Shown: positions 10,605 through 22,776 of the stretch, one piece after another
How the letters are laid out: each line of letters starts with the position of its first letter
Numbering within the stretch: the first letter of the stretch is position 1
Assembly (NCBI GenBank): GCA_034770075.1
Contig: CM068382.1
Span: 14,783,929-14,847,928 of the forward strand
Source: Aralia elata
Lineage: Eukaryota; Streptophyta; Magnoliopsida; Apiales; Araliaceae
Direction: 5' to 3'
DNA: 64,000 nt
Program-made: the position numbers and the translations under genes
The notes under the pieces: model-generated
What the model saw: only the letters and a program-made list of their open reading frames with translations
Database searches by the model: none
What the model was told of the DNA's origin: nothing

Positions 10605-13600
10605 ATGATTGAGTTTTCAAGCTTTAATATGCATCGATTGGCGATTCTTATGCTGATGATTTGCTTGCTGTATCAGAATGTGAATTTGTCCTGGTCCCTT
10701 AATGAAGAAGGTATTTTTATTTACTTTTTTAGCTCCTTTTTTTCCCTTGAATTTTGCTTCTTTTATTTGGCTTTTGAGAAAATGCAGAGAATGAGAACAA
10801 ATTTGATGTGGGAAATTAATGTTTTGAACTGTGGGTTTAGTTTGAATTGAGCTTTCGTTTTTCTGTTCCGTAATTTGATTTTTTGAATTGGAGATAACAA
10901 CATATTATAGGACTCCTTAAAGTTTTGACTTTTCATCTATTTTTTGAAGAAATGAAAATTTCAGATTATGTAAGACTGACCAGTGGAAGTACACATACAT
11001 ACAGAAAAAAGGAGTATAACTTTTTGTGGTGCAGGTTTGGCTTTGTTGAAATTTAGGGAGAGAGTGTTTAGTGATCCATTTGGAGCTTTGTTGAATTGGA
11101 ATGAGGAAGTTGGAGTTATTGATCCGTGTTCGTGGTCTGGGGTTGAGTGCGCAAATGGATATGTTGTAGCCTTGTAAGTAATTCTATGGAACTCACGTTA
11201 CTTAATCCGAGATATTGTGTAAATAGTTCATTAATTATGTGAAATTTTTGTAGTTGTTTGCTAAAGTTTATGTCTTCGAGCTTCTAAGTGTTACCAGCAA
11301 CTTTCTTTGTTGTTTGAATATTAAAGGGAAATATATCAAGCTTGAGCTAACAATAATTGAGATTAGGTTTTCAACTTCTCATCATTTGATGAGGAAAAGC
11401 TGATATTTTGCAAATTTGAAGTGCTTGTTATATTTAGGACGAAGTGACTATGTAGTATGTATAGAGACTTTTTGTTGCTAAATTGAAATTGCTTGGCTTT
11501 ACAGAATGAAATATATATCTGCATTTAAGACAAGGCTCTCTTCATCTGTTTCAAGGAAAATGTATATGGAATTTTCAGGGAAAATAACTTGTTAAATTTT
11601 TTGAAAATGACTTGAGATGTGCAAGTATTCAAGTAGCTTATGCAATTCTACAACCTATGGTCTCCAGTACTGCGCTTCTTTCTTTTTTCTTTTCAATTAA
11701 ATGATGCAGTTGTTATTTGTTGTTTTTTTCTAGCCAGAGGATGTTCATATAAACTTAATCAGCCCTCGAGAAACGAAACATTTTCCCATCTGTTAATTGT
11801 ATATGGCTAGTAAATATTTCACTGATTATGCACTGTAGAAGTTATCAGTATATAAAAAAGTCAGTTATATTGTTTGAGTTGACTTATGATTGAGCTTTTC
11901 TTCTTATGTATTTTAAAGTTTTACATATTGTTGTATTTAAAATTTGTGTTGTATGCCTGATGGAATCTTAAATTTAAAACAACTTCTACAATTTGCAGGA
12001 ACCTGAAAAATCTGTGTCTTGGAGGAACAATGGCTCCTGATATTAAAAACCTGGTTCACCTAAAGTCTATGTAAGGATATATGAGTAGTTTCCGGTTCAA
12101 ATAATCGGTATTCCAAATGTTGTTATTCCACTTAAAGAGCATTTTTTTTGTCTTTATATCATGATTCGTGTTTTAAGGGGCATTGTTCCTCATTCTTTGC
12201 AGCATATTACGCAATAACTCTTTCTCCGGTAATATTCCTGAAGAAATTGGAGAGCTCAAGGAGTTGGAGGTGCTGGATCTGGGGTACAATAACTTCAGCG
12301 GACCACTTCCGTCTGACCTTGGCAATAATCTTTCACTGACAATCCTGTAAGTCAAGATATGAGAACAGTTTCAACTCAACAGAATGCTTGCCTTCTATTT
12401 TTGGTGCTCATGTAACCTTATTTTTGAACTATTGCAGTCTACTAGACAACAATGAGCTTTTTGATAGCATGTCCCCTGAAATTGATGAGCTTAAATTCCT
12501 TTCTGAAGTTCAAGTAGATGAGAATCAGCTGTCTAATTCTGGACAAAGTTCATCAGGCAACGCAAGATCGACATCATGGTATGTCCGTCCGGGATGTAAA
12601 TTTGAATACCTGGTTTGTGGCTTAACATGGTACTCAGACATTTAGGTAGAACTAAGATTCAGATGTCAATGTTTATTATATCTAACCTTGCATATTTTGT
12701 TATAACGCACTGAATCTTGAGCTTTTTAACCAAATATAACGATGTCTATAGTCTTTTGTCATGTTTTCATATTTATATAAACTTCCTCCTGATTGATACT
12801 TTTATGCAGAGCTTACCTTAAAACCACGATTTCTTATTATTCTTTGATTATTTCATAATAGCTGCTTAATTGGTATTCAGGAACACTGTGAATGCTGGGC
12901 GCATTACTCAACGGAGACTTCTAAAAGTAGATGTTGCAGATCCGCTATCAAACCACCAAAATAACTTTCCAGCACTATTCTTTTCATTATTATCATCACG
13001 GAGATTGTCTGTACCACGATCAAAGTCTCATTCACCTTCTTCTTCACCCTCCCCTTCACCCTCTCCTTCACCCAAGTCTTCACCAAATCCAAAATCGACT
13101 AAAAATACTGTCTCTGTTTCTCCACCTTCACATTCTAGCCCAGTGGATTTTCCCACTGAAAGCCCTGGTACATCAAGTAAAAGTTCCAGGTCAAAACAGC
13201 GAGCTTTAATACTGTCTGCAGCCATAGGCAGTACTGCATTGGTATTCCTTTTGGCTATTGGCATATACTTCTGTCGAAGCAATAAAGTATCTGCTGTCAA
13301 ACCTTGGGCCACCACAGGATTAAGTGGGCAGCTGCAGAAAGCATTTGTAACCGGTAACTACTGTTACTTCAAATAAATCACATTTGCATGTTATATCTGT
13401 TGATTTACCAACTGATCTGCTACTCAATGCTTGCTGAAGATTTGAACTCTGTTATTTGATATCTCTTACTTGCAATATTTTTTTTTTATAACTTTTATCT
13501 CATAATTTTTTTATATCTTAAAAAAAATATATATCAATGCTTCATATGTCATCCATCAGGTGTGCCAAACCTCAAGAGGTCGGAGCTTGAGATAGCTTGT

Positions 13601-15153
13601 GAAGATTTCAGCAATGTAATCGGTTCTTCATCAATGGGAACAGTGTATAAAGGAACTTTGTCCAGTGGTATCGAAATAGCTGTGACATCTCTTGCAGTGG
13701 AATCTGCTAAGGAGTGGCCAGAGAATCTGGAATCCCAGTTCAGGAAGAAGGTACATAATGAACTAATATTAGTTAAAAATTATTGTTTCCATTCTTGCTA
13801 TCAATTCTCACGGTTCAATTTGATATTGTTTCAGATTGATCAATTATCAAAAGTAAATCACAAGAATTTTGTGAACCTTATTGGGTATTGTGAAGAACAG
13901 GAGCCCTTTACTAGAATGATGGTTTTCGAATATGCACCTAATGGAACACTATTTGAGCATTTACACAGTGAGTATCTAACTGCTGCCTTGATTTTGCATG
14001 TAGGGTCAAGTTTCAAGTTTCATACTTATTATTTTAATCAACAGATTATGATGACTTAGAAAAAAGTAATATTAAATGACTTGGTCTGCGTTGAACTTTT
14101 TTGGTTGTTGCGAGCTTTCTCTTTTGGTGCTAAGAGACTTGGTTCACATATTTGACTTGGCTGTTTGAGTGAAACACGTTTGAAGTTATAGCTATTACAA
14201 TACTTTGATTAAATCTTTTAGAATATAATACAATTTCAGTTGTATATAAGAATCTTCTTAGGCCTGTATCGACACATGATACTGTCATGTTGGAAAACAA
14301 TAAACAGAATCCTGCCAGGACCCTGGATTAGTGTATGATAAATATTCTAATTGAGGATTATACATTTACCTATAGTAATGTGTGGGTAAACAGTAAAAAG
14401 GATTTGGTCCTCTTTCCATGGTACCATTCTAACAAGAGGTCCAATTATTTATCAGGTTTGGAGTATATTTTTTGTGCTATATTTGACACCTAATCTCCGT
14501 TATGTATCCACTTTTTTAAACAATAATTTAGCTTTATTTTCAGAATTGAATTTGCATTAATATCTCTAGATCTTGTGGGTCTTGCAGTAAGAGAAGCAGA
14601 GCACTTGGACTGGGGGATGAGAATGAGGATTGCAATGGGCATGGCATACTGCCTTGAGCATATGCACCAACTAAAGCCACCCATAACCCACAACCACCTA
14701 AACTCTTCAGCTGTAAATTTGACCGAAGACTATGCAGCCAAAATATCAGATTTCGGTCTCTGGAATGAATTTGCAGCAACAGAGATGGAATCAAATCCAG
14801 AATCTAACATCTATAGCTTTGGTGTTATATTGTTTGAAATGATAACGGGTAAGCTCCCTTACTCGGTTGACAGTTTCTCACTCCAGGACTGGGCATCGGA
14901 TTATTTGAAAGGGGAGCAACCCCTTAGAGAAATGGTGGATCCAATGTTGAAATCTTTTCACGTGGAGCAGCTCGACAAATTTGGTGAAGTTATAAAATCT
15001 TGTTGCCATCCCAACCCGAAACAAAGGCCAACAATGAGAGATGTTACTGCCAGAGTTAGAGAAATAACCGGAATTGGATTTGATGAAGCTGTCCCAAAAC
15101 TTTCGCCTCTTTGGTGGGCGGAGCTTGAAATTCTGTCCACTGAAGCAATGTAA
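10605..15153 (+). CDS. LRR receptor-like protein with inactive kinase domain (MRH1/At3g56050-like)
   Basis: Nine coding exons can be joined in frame: 10605-10710, 11035-11173, 11999-12070, 12203-12346, 12438-12578, 12881-13353, 13560-13750, 13835-13967, 14588-15153, giving 654 residues. Order: signal peptide (about 1-31), LRRNT with the CSWSGVEC motif, three to four LRRs with NNSFSGNIP-type repeats, a Ser/Pro-rich stalk (SPSPSPSPSP), one transmembrane helix (about 308-330) and a kinase fold. The kinase should be inactive: the VAIK lysine is Thr (EIAVTSLAV) and the HRD segment reads HNHLNSS, although SDFGL remains. That is the known state of the At3g56050/At2g40270/MRH1 (MDIS2) family, plasma-membrane proteins linked in Arabidopsis to root-hair or pollen-tube signalling. 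A broken inverted copy lies at 37643-42260. The family call is firm; the specific role is inference. Confidence 0.9.
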
Positions 15154-15351
15154 TGCATCCATCGAGTTGAGCTCGTAAGTGTAATCCTTTTTCCGGTATC
15201 CTTCTTAGGCTTAGGAAAATCAAGCTTGTACATATATTTAAGGTAGGAAAAGTTGGTTGAGCTTGTGCATATCCTTTGCTGTCCCGAATTTGGCTGTGAA
15301 GATGCAGAACAGCGGAAAATATTCTACTCGGTTGACTTTATGGCTTTCTTT

Positions 15352-15357
<6 letters not shown>

Positions 15358-15416
<59 letters not shown>
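15358..15416. repeat. (TA)n microsatellite
   Basis: About 58 bases of pure TA repeat roughly 200 bp beyond the receptor stop codon, in its 3' flank. Translated frames here (YIYIYI) are artefacts. From 15417 to 16249 I see only AT-rich sequence with an ATT-repeat run near 16070-16090 and no gene. Confidence 0.9.
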
Positions 15417-15417
<1 letters not shown>

Positions 15418-16254
15418 CACGGTGCACCTATGCATTCATTTTAATTTAGTCTCCTGAATTTGTGAATTTTTAGTTTATTCTTGCACTAATTACACACCAA
15501 ATGCATGTCACTCAATTTTTTTTAATTTTTGTTCAAAAATAACAGTTCAATGAGTTGATCGGTTAAGAATTCAATTCGGTAATCTAAGTGTAAATTATTG
15601 TTCATTTGTAGGGGCAGAAAATATATTTAACCTTCTAAGTAAGTATTTAATAAATTGTATTTTAAGAAAAAAAAATCCAAAATTAGTATTAAACATTTGA
15701 TCGAATTATCTAAATCGTAGAGGGTGCTTGTGTAAGTAAAAAAATGGAAGAAATGAGAAGAGTTCAATAATTTTTTTTTCTTGTTTTAAAATTAAATGTA
15801 TTTTTAATAAAATTAACATAATACTTGATTGTTTACCATATTATGGATTATTTAGTTGGTTTGAAATTTTAAAAGTATTTAAGAATTTTGTTTGTCAACA
15901 AATAATTTATTTTAATACATCTTACTTAATTCTTATATACAACCTTTGGGAATATAACACTATTTTTTGGTACGAAACGCTCCTGCTAGAAATGTTATCA
16001 ACAATGACAATCGAACATGTTAATTTTTTTAATATATCAATATTTCTATTTTAAATTAATCAAGTATTGTTATTATTATTATTATTATTATATTTTTAAT
16101 AAACTCAACAAATATATTTAAGAAAAAAAATAAAAAATTTATTAAAATTAAAAATATTTTTTAAATTTTAAGACCGAGATTTTAAACCAAAAGTTTAGAC
16201 GTGTATGCTGAAGTCCCAAGTAGTGCCCTCCTACAAAAGAAATTCTTATTAAGT

Positions 16255-16600
16255 TTGAAAATAAAAAATAACACAAAATTAATAGCTTGACACTAGTTAA
16301 GACTATCATAGGAGCACGAATACCTCGTGCTGGGTAGAACATCCTCTGCGCAAAGGAGTTTTGGATGATAAAAGTTCGCACAGCTGCACTTTTTGTTGTT
16401 TCTTCTTCTCTAATTCTACAGCTAAAGATTTTTAGGGTAAAAAGAAATGCCCCAATTCCATAAATTTTCAAGACTTGGAGGGCCAAAGTAGTTGATACGA
16501 TAATAATAAAATTACCTACATTGCTCGATATATCATTAATATCTAGGGGAATATGGAAAACTTGACACAGCCTTCTACCATCATAGGGCAGCGTATACCA
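16255..16600 (-). pseudogene. Nucleoredoxin-like exon 3 fragment
   Basis: On the minus strand this stretch aligns over its length with the end of exon 3 of the intact gene (about 34235-34610). DIPWY, ISSN, LYG-type (here IYGIGAFLFTL) and the CGREGCS-like region are recognisable, and so are the donor and the first intronic bases. Frameshifts and substitutions prevent a full frame. It lies tail to tail with the receptor gene, mirroring the arrangement at 35-38 kb, and abuts a fragment of the same gene in the opposite orientation at 16640. Confidence 0.8.
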
Positions 16601-16639
16601 AGGAATATCTTTAAAATTACTTTTGCGGCCTCATGAACT

Positions 16640-17570
16640 GATCTGGGTTTCCTTCCCCCACAGCCAGAGGAGGAGGATGATCAGTTCATGAAGGAGGAAG
16701 GGTCCGACAAACGGAACCGAAAGAGGAAGAGGAATAACCAGGATGAAGACGAGAAGAGAAACCCTAATTTTGATTCTGATGATAATGATGATGATTCTGA
16801 TGTGGGGGTTAAGATGCAGTCTTGGGATATGTCGATCAAGGAGGGTGATAAATTTGATATCCCAACTCTCCACAGCAACTCTTCAACAGAATACCTGATC
16901 AAAAACAACAGGGAGAAGGTACTTATTTGTTCATTAATTTGTTTGTTTATTAATTACAGTCATGGATACTATAATCTTCTAGTAGTTGCAGTTTTTGATT
17001 AATTTTCTACTATTTTCTGTCCTGTATCTATTAAATAATTGAATCTAGTATATTACCTAATTAATTCTACACTAGTTGCTGCTGTGCTATGTTTGCTATG
17101 CCTCGACAGTTTAATTCCCATGATGATCTTGTATGTATAGGCTATTATACCTGTATGTATGCTCAATTAAGTTGATAATAGTAGTACTACTCGTGATTTA
17201 CGTTCGGTTGGTTGGGCAAATTATTAAAGCAATTCATTAAGCAAATTGTTTGTTTCCCTCAAGTCTGTATGTTGCTGTTTTTATATAGGTGTATCTATGG
17301 AGTACACTTAATTATTACAAGCTTCATTTTCTTGTCAGTCATTGCAAACTGAAGTGCATCCATATAATCCACAAAGTCACCTACTTTTATGCCTAACTTG
17401 TTCAAGTTTGCTTAATTCATACTTTTTATTTCTTCAGGTTCAAATTGAAGATCACTTCTTTGGCAAATGTACTTTTGGAATCTGTCCGATGATTATCCTC
17501 TGCCTCATGTAAGGCAATATGCGTCTTCATGAGGACATGAAAGAAACATACAGTGAGTTCAGTCCGTGAG
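16640..17570 (+). pseudogene. Nucleoredoxin-like 5' fragment (exons 1-2)
   Basis: Bases 16645-16918 match exon 1 of the intact gene from TDLGFLPPQP through the acidic/basic stretch with KRNRKRKRNN and into FDIPTL and the GT donor. The intron follows, then exon 2 resumes at 17438 (VQIEDHFFGKC) but drops part of the first thioredoxin-like strand, reads a stop (TAA at 17511) and ends abruptly at 17570 within EFSP. The first ~45 codons are missing. It is a dead copy whose breakpoint joins a sequence repeated at 26.67 kb. Confidence 0.85.
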
Positions 17571-18230
17571 TTGAATTCTTTCTTACATGCTATTTTGTTT
17601 TACAAGTAATGATTGACGGGGCTTCTTGAAGAACCACTGAACCAGTGATGTTTTAACATCAATCCATTCTTCCTGGGTGTTGGACAAATACAACAAACAC
17701 AAATGGCAGCGCAATCTCGGGTGGAAAGATAAATTAAATGCTAAATTCTTAAATAAACAAAAGCTCAAGTTGAAAGGGCAGATGATTGAAGAAGAACGAA
17801 GTAAACACTATCGTAGTTTGAAGGTGAGGTTTAAAATAGGTAGAAAAATTCTCTTACTAAATATATTTTGATTGTAGTTTGGTGTTTCATTGTTATTGGA
17901 TTTTGAGATAAATTGATTTAACAATATTCAAATTCGAGGTGATCACTTTTTCAATGGTTTTTAAAAGAATTCTTTGTATTCAGATTATATTAATTGATAG
18001 TTGTCTCTTTTGTTGTTCTTTTAATGTAGAAGTACGTACTCATGAAGGATAATAACTTTCAAAACTACTTATTGAAATTCATTTAACAATATTCAAATAC
18101 AGGGTGATCACTTTTTCAATAGGTTTTTAAAAAATATTTGTAGTTTTTACCAATTTCAATTGTATTCAAATTATATTATATTATTAGACTAATATACTTT
18201 TTTTATTACACTATTTGTGGCACCCGTGAC
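17571..18230 (+). repeat. Segment duplicated at 26.67-27.26 kb
   Basis: From GTGAGTTGAATTCTTTCTTA onward, this segment aligns with 26665-27261: TGTTTTACAAGTAATG, the GGGTGTTGGACAAA block, then long AT-rich stretches with AGTTGTCTCTTTTGTT and AATAACTTTCAAAACTACTT. A short open frame (about 17665-17870) gives DKYNKHKWQ and lysine-rich sequence that I do not recognise. Internally, a ~120-bp motif (TTTAACAATATTCAAAT..GGTGATCACTTTTTCAAT) occurs twice. Confidence 0.65.
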
Positions 18231-18239
18231 GGTTACTTA

Positions 18240-18651
18240 GGTTGTGTTTGATAAAAATGATAATTAAGATCTGAATGGTTATGATGTCTTAATAAATTAG
18301 ATCATCTGAATGGTTATGAGGTCTGAATCTAAAAAACTGTTTGATTACTAAAAAGTAAGTTGTCTCTTAATGACACTATTTTACCATTTTAAAGGGTAAA
18401 ATTTTATTTAATAATTTTAAATATTTAATTTAATAAAAATGAGTGAATAATATTGTTGAATATATTTATATAAAAAAAATTTATCAAAAAAATTTCATTA
18501 AGAGGTACCTCTTAATTATTAAGATTTCATTTTCTGTCTTAACGATTAAGAGGCATTCAGAGGTAACAAAAAAATAAACAAACAGCATCATGCCTCTTAG
18601 CGAATAAGAGGCAGTCCATTAAGAGGCAATCAGATGTAAACAAACAGCACC
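18240..18651. mobile_element. PIF/Harbinger-type MITE
   Basis: The left end is GGTTGTGTTTGATAAA and the right end, inverted, GGTGCTGTTTGTTTACATC, with TTA on both sides as the 3-bp target duplication. Subterminal CTGAATGG and TTAAGAGGCA motifs repeat in both orientations. Non-coding. It shares its terminus type with elements at 21846, 61406 and 63880. Confidence 0.7.
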
Positions 18652-18659
18652 TTAGTCTA

Positions 18660-20768
18660 TATAAACGGCACAGATTTTGCTTATTGTGTCACAATTTTTT
18701 TCCCCCGCCGAATTTATTAAACTTTCTATTTTATCGCTAAATAGATTTTTTTTGTGTCACCTGGCTAGTATCTATATTACACCTTTTGGTGTTAACAATT
18801 TTGTTTCCTTTCTACTTTCACTCTCCCACTCTCTCATCTCTCTTTTGGATATAACCCGTGAGTTCAAAAAATTTACAATCTGAACCCCCAAGTTTAAGAA
18901 ATCTTCTTATATTACCTATTGAATTTAATAGCATCATACATTTTATAACTTATATTTGTTCTTTATGTTTTTCTTTTTTGTCTGTTACAAAACTAGGATA
19001 CTATAAAAATGACATGAATTATCACCACTACAAACCTTAACTACTTTAAGTACCGAAGGCCGCTTTCGGTTGGTTTCATAAGTGAGCAGTTCACTACAAA
19101 CTAACAGCGTTGTCTTATATTGAAGAGGCACATACGAAAATGAAAATTCTTTATTGTACAATACAATAACAGGCGTCTGAATCTCACTTACAAGCCTTAC
19201 TAGTAAAAGGGCTCTACCATTATAAAAATTGCATCAACATTTTTCAAACAAAGGCTTATTAGTAATGAAAATGCCATATATCCAATCTTTCAGGTTCAAA
19301 GAATAGGCTCCTAGTGGTTTTATTTTTCATATAAGAAATGCAAAGGGGAAGATTCCTGATTCTAGTGCAAGACCCCAACTTTTAATAAATAAAATTTAAT
19401 TTTCTTTATAAATATTATTCTAAACATTAAGGTGTTAAATTGATCAAAAGGTTAATAATTAACTTTAGAGTTTAACGTGAAATTTGTATTTGGTTGATTA
19501 AAACAGAAAATAGGTGTAAATTCGTTAGTTTTTAGCGTCATTTACCAATCTTATTTTCTACATTTATGTTTTTAGTCTCCTGTTTGATTAAATGTCTTTT
19601 TGCTATTTTCATCAATATAACATACAATATATTTGATCACAATAGTTATATGTATGCTTTACATTTGTGATATGTTGCATCATATATGTTTTACTAAATG
19701 CTCATGAAATACTTTAAAGTTTGAAATTTTGTGGGCAATTACAACAAAAGAGTTGGATGGATTCTGGATTAAAAAAAAAGAAAAAAAAAGTGAACTTTTT
19801 TAGGCTTAGATAGAGTTCTTGATATCTCTGAAATCAGTGCTTTCACATAGAGTATAGGGGGATTTTAAATAAGTCTGTTTGTTAGATGGTGGGCATCTCA
19901 TTTGCTAAATGCTTATATCTTTTCCTGAGCTTAAGCTTAAACGTTTAGCGTAGTTAATGAATCAGATGAAAGGCTACAAGGTCTGACTGTTTGGTGCCCG
20001 TGTAAATATATATTGATAAAATCGGTTTGATGAACCATCTATTTATATGACGAGCGTTGCAGCCACAAATTGGAATGGAGGTATTTATATGTTGGAAGTT
20101 TACTTCTTCCATATGTGGTGTTAGATACAACTTTTAAACTTTCCTATTGTTGATAATAAATGTACTCTTTGCATATTTTAAATAAACTATTTGACAAAAT
20201 GTCACTAGCTAAGACAATAAGGTTACAAATAAGCTAATTAATCAAAAAAAAAAATTCATGCCAAGTAAATATATAATGAATGGTCTAAAATTATTTTTAA
20301 TTGTTATAACAAGTAATACATCTTCAATTTTGGGGACGACCATGGTGACAAAAGTTGCAGACAATGGTGTTTTGTTTACATAATTAAACAGTTTTGTTTA
20401 TAAAAGCATTTTATCTTAGTTTATAGCATGTTATAGCTTATAAATTCTTTCACAAGACATTTTTCTGCAATTACTAAAAGGTTGAGGATTTGACTCCACC
20501 CTGATTGAGATCTTACTAACAAAATTAGAAACTATTAATCATTATCTTAGCATAAGTTTTGGATATTGTATCATGCTTAATGTGATGGTAGTTATTAAAA
20601 ACTGCATGACAAATCTGACTTTGGCAACCTAGAGGGACATAGATTGAAGGCCTGCCTAAAGTTTTAAGGGTTTTTTTTTCGTTGGTGGTATTTTAACATA
20701 GTCTGATTAGCTCTTTTAGTCAAAACGAAGGGGATGTGATATGGTCAAATTCTCTCTCTCTATATATA

Positions 20769-20800
<32 letters not shown>
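18660..20800. other. Gene-free interval
   Basis: AT-rich, with short pyrimidine runs and a (TA)n(CA)n microsatellite at about 20755-20800. I found no splice-consistent coding exon on either strand and no clear transposon terminus except the possible Helitron start discussed for 21548-21582. Confidence 0.5.
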
Positions 20801-21010
20801 GGCTGGGCATTCATTAAACCAAAAACGAATCAGGCTTTAGAGACGGACTTGTCCGTCGCTAAAGCCATACGTCACTTAACAAACCTATAGCGACGGTCCG
20901 GCGACGGTTCGTCGCTATAGGTATGTTAAGTGACGCATGGCTTTAGCGACGAACAAAACCGTCGCTAAAGCCCGGTTCATTTTTGGTCCGTTCGCTGGAG
21001 AGCCGGACCG
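20801..21010. mobile_element. Palindromic MITE with TAGCGACGG core
   Basis: Left AACCAAAAACGAATCAGGCT and right AGCCCGGTTCATTTTTGGTC are inverted partners. Inside, GTCGCTAAAGCCAT..CGTCACTTAACA..CCTATAGCGAC is mirrored almost exactly around about 20905. It sits between a (CA)n and a (TA)n tract. Its GTCGCTATA-type core is shared with the MITE at 2248-2400, so the two may be one family. Confidence 0.7.
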
Positions 21011-21547
21011 ATATATATATGTTGTGATAGCTAAGATACAGCTCCTTGGAAAGACGATATATTTGTTTGCAGATTGAGATTTTATCATAATTTCATTCTT
21101 CCAAGATTGTTTATCAGTCCGAGTTTGTGAAATTTGATTGTTGAGATATTCAATTAGCCAATCTATGAATATACTATATTTCATCCTCAATTGAACAATT
21201 CTATGGACTATTGATGCTTGCTTTATGAATTATGATGGATGATTATGTAACTAAAAAAAATGTAAACAGTCCCAAAAGAGATTTAAAATATTCTAAAAAT
21301 TAGCTTAACATATCACATATAAAAATATATCAGGTATAGTCAGTAAGATGAATGATATGAAAAGTTGATGAATATAGCAAGTATGTCAGTGATGCAACAA
21401 AATTAAAAAAAGAAAAAAAGAAAAAATAATGGTTTAAATGTCCCCAAAAAAATATACATTGACCAGTATTTTATATAAGCTTACCACACATTTGTTTAAT
21501 TTTTTCAATATAAAATTTGAGACTCGTATAAACTAAACTTTTTATAG

Positions 21548-21582
21548 AGTGTCCGTGCGAAGCACGAGTGACCAAGCTAGTA
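21548..21582 (+). mobile_element. Possible Helitron 3' terminus
   Basis: GTCCGTGCGAAGCACGAGTG forms a short hairpin (CGTGC-GAA-GCACG), followed 8 bases later by CTAG and a T. A GC hairpin just upstream of CTRR, with insertion before T, is the standard Helitron 3' end. The matching 5' TC end is not certain; the TCTCTCTCTATATATATA at about 20750 is a candidate but is also just a microsatellite. Confidence 0.45.
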
Positions 21583-22183
21583 GATAGATAGATAAATGTT
21601 CAGTATCTAAAATCAAAATAGAAATAGTTGACGGTTATAATTTCAGCTTTTTTCATATCCACTCCACTACTACTTCTTATCTTTATTTTCTCTCACCACT
21701 TTCCGTTTTTATTAGTTTTTAAAATTTAAATTTCAAACATATTTATCATGTACAGAAATTATCACGCAGATCATGCGCTATGTGTAAATTAATGGACTAC
21801 TAACTCAAACGAACGTTAGCCCTTGAAAATCGCACATCCGTTTAAGGGGTTGTGTTGATAAAAACTGAATGAAACAGTTTTGAATCTGAATGAGTTGAAT
21901 GGGGCTGAATGTTGAATGAAAAAAGTTGTTTAATAATTGATACGCCTGAAACATCTGAATAACAGTCTTTTATTATTTTATCTCTCTAAACTATGCTGAA
22001 CAAGTATATAATTTTGTCTTGACGTATTAAAAAAAAATAATATTCATTGTACAACAGATAGAAATAAATAATTCAAACAATTTTAACCCAAATTTCATAG
22101 AAAATAAAAAATGTAACAAGTTAAACAAATATGTGAACATAATAATAAAATTACTAAAATTACATTAATTTCAATGAGTCGCT

Positions 22184-22640
22184 TTATAATTCACGAGCAA
22201 TTTGGTTACGTAGATTGTTCATATATTGTACGCCTTGAGGGCCCCATTGCACTGCATCTTGCTCTCCTTCGTGATTTTCTTCATATTGTTCATCGTCATC
22301 ATCAATTGTGTAGCTTGATCATACTGAGTAAATAACTCATCCCTCAATATTCTCCTTTCTTATAAAATTGTGAACAGCAAAGCAAGCAATAACTACATCT
22401 CTTTGTACTGAAAAAGGATAAAGAGTCATCTGTTTCAATATTGGGAATCTTGCTTTTAATACACAATATGCACGCTCAATAATATTTCTAAGTTGGGCAT
22501 GAGCATGGTTAAACTTTTCTTCTTTGTTTAAGGCACGTCGACGTCGAAAATCTGCTAGCTAGTACCTTGTGTTGCGATATGGAGATAAAAAGCCGAGTGT
22601 TTGTATATGCAACATCACAAAGATAATATTTATCTACAAT
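22184..22640 (-). pseudogene. PIF/Harbinger (HARBI1-like) transposase remnant
   Basis: Minus-strand translation gives KYYLCDVAYTNTR, a broken stretch, then FNHAHAQLRNIIERAYCVLK, ARFPIL, PFSVQRDVVIACFAVHNFIR, a stop, and after a frameshift QWGPQGVQYMNNLRNQIAREL at the normal C-terminus. These are the C-terminal blocks of the DDE_Tnp_4 family nuclease that moves PIF/Harbinger transposons, including the region of the last catalytic acid (E in IIERA). The N-terminal two thirds is absent and at least one stop and one shift interrupt the frame. Confidence 0.85.
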
Positions 22641-22776
22641 TATAAAAATAAAATTTAACCCAAGTTATTAAAATAAATAAAAAAATATGATAACAAATAA
22701 AAAATTGTAATACATACTTTGAGGGGGAAATGGAAAGCTGGAACTAGGATTGAAGACAACTTTTGTTAATACTTTT

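Noticed and set aside
15238..15457. YIYIYI-type ORFs on both strands here and at 597-803, 3976-4158 and 30923-31144
   Set aside because: Translated (TA)n microsatellites.
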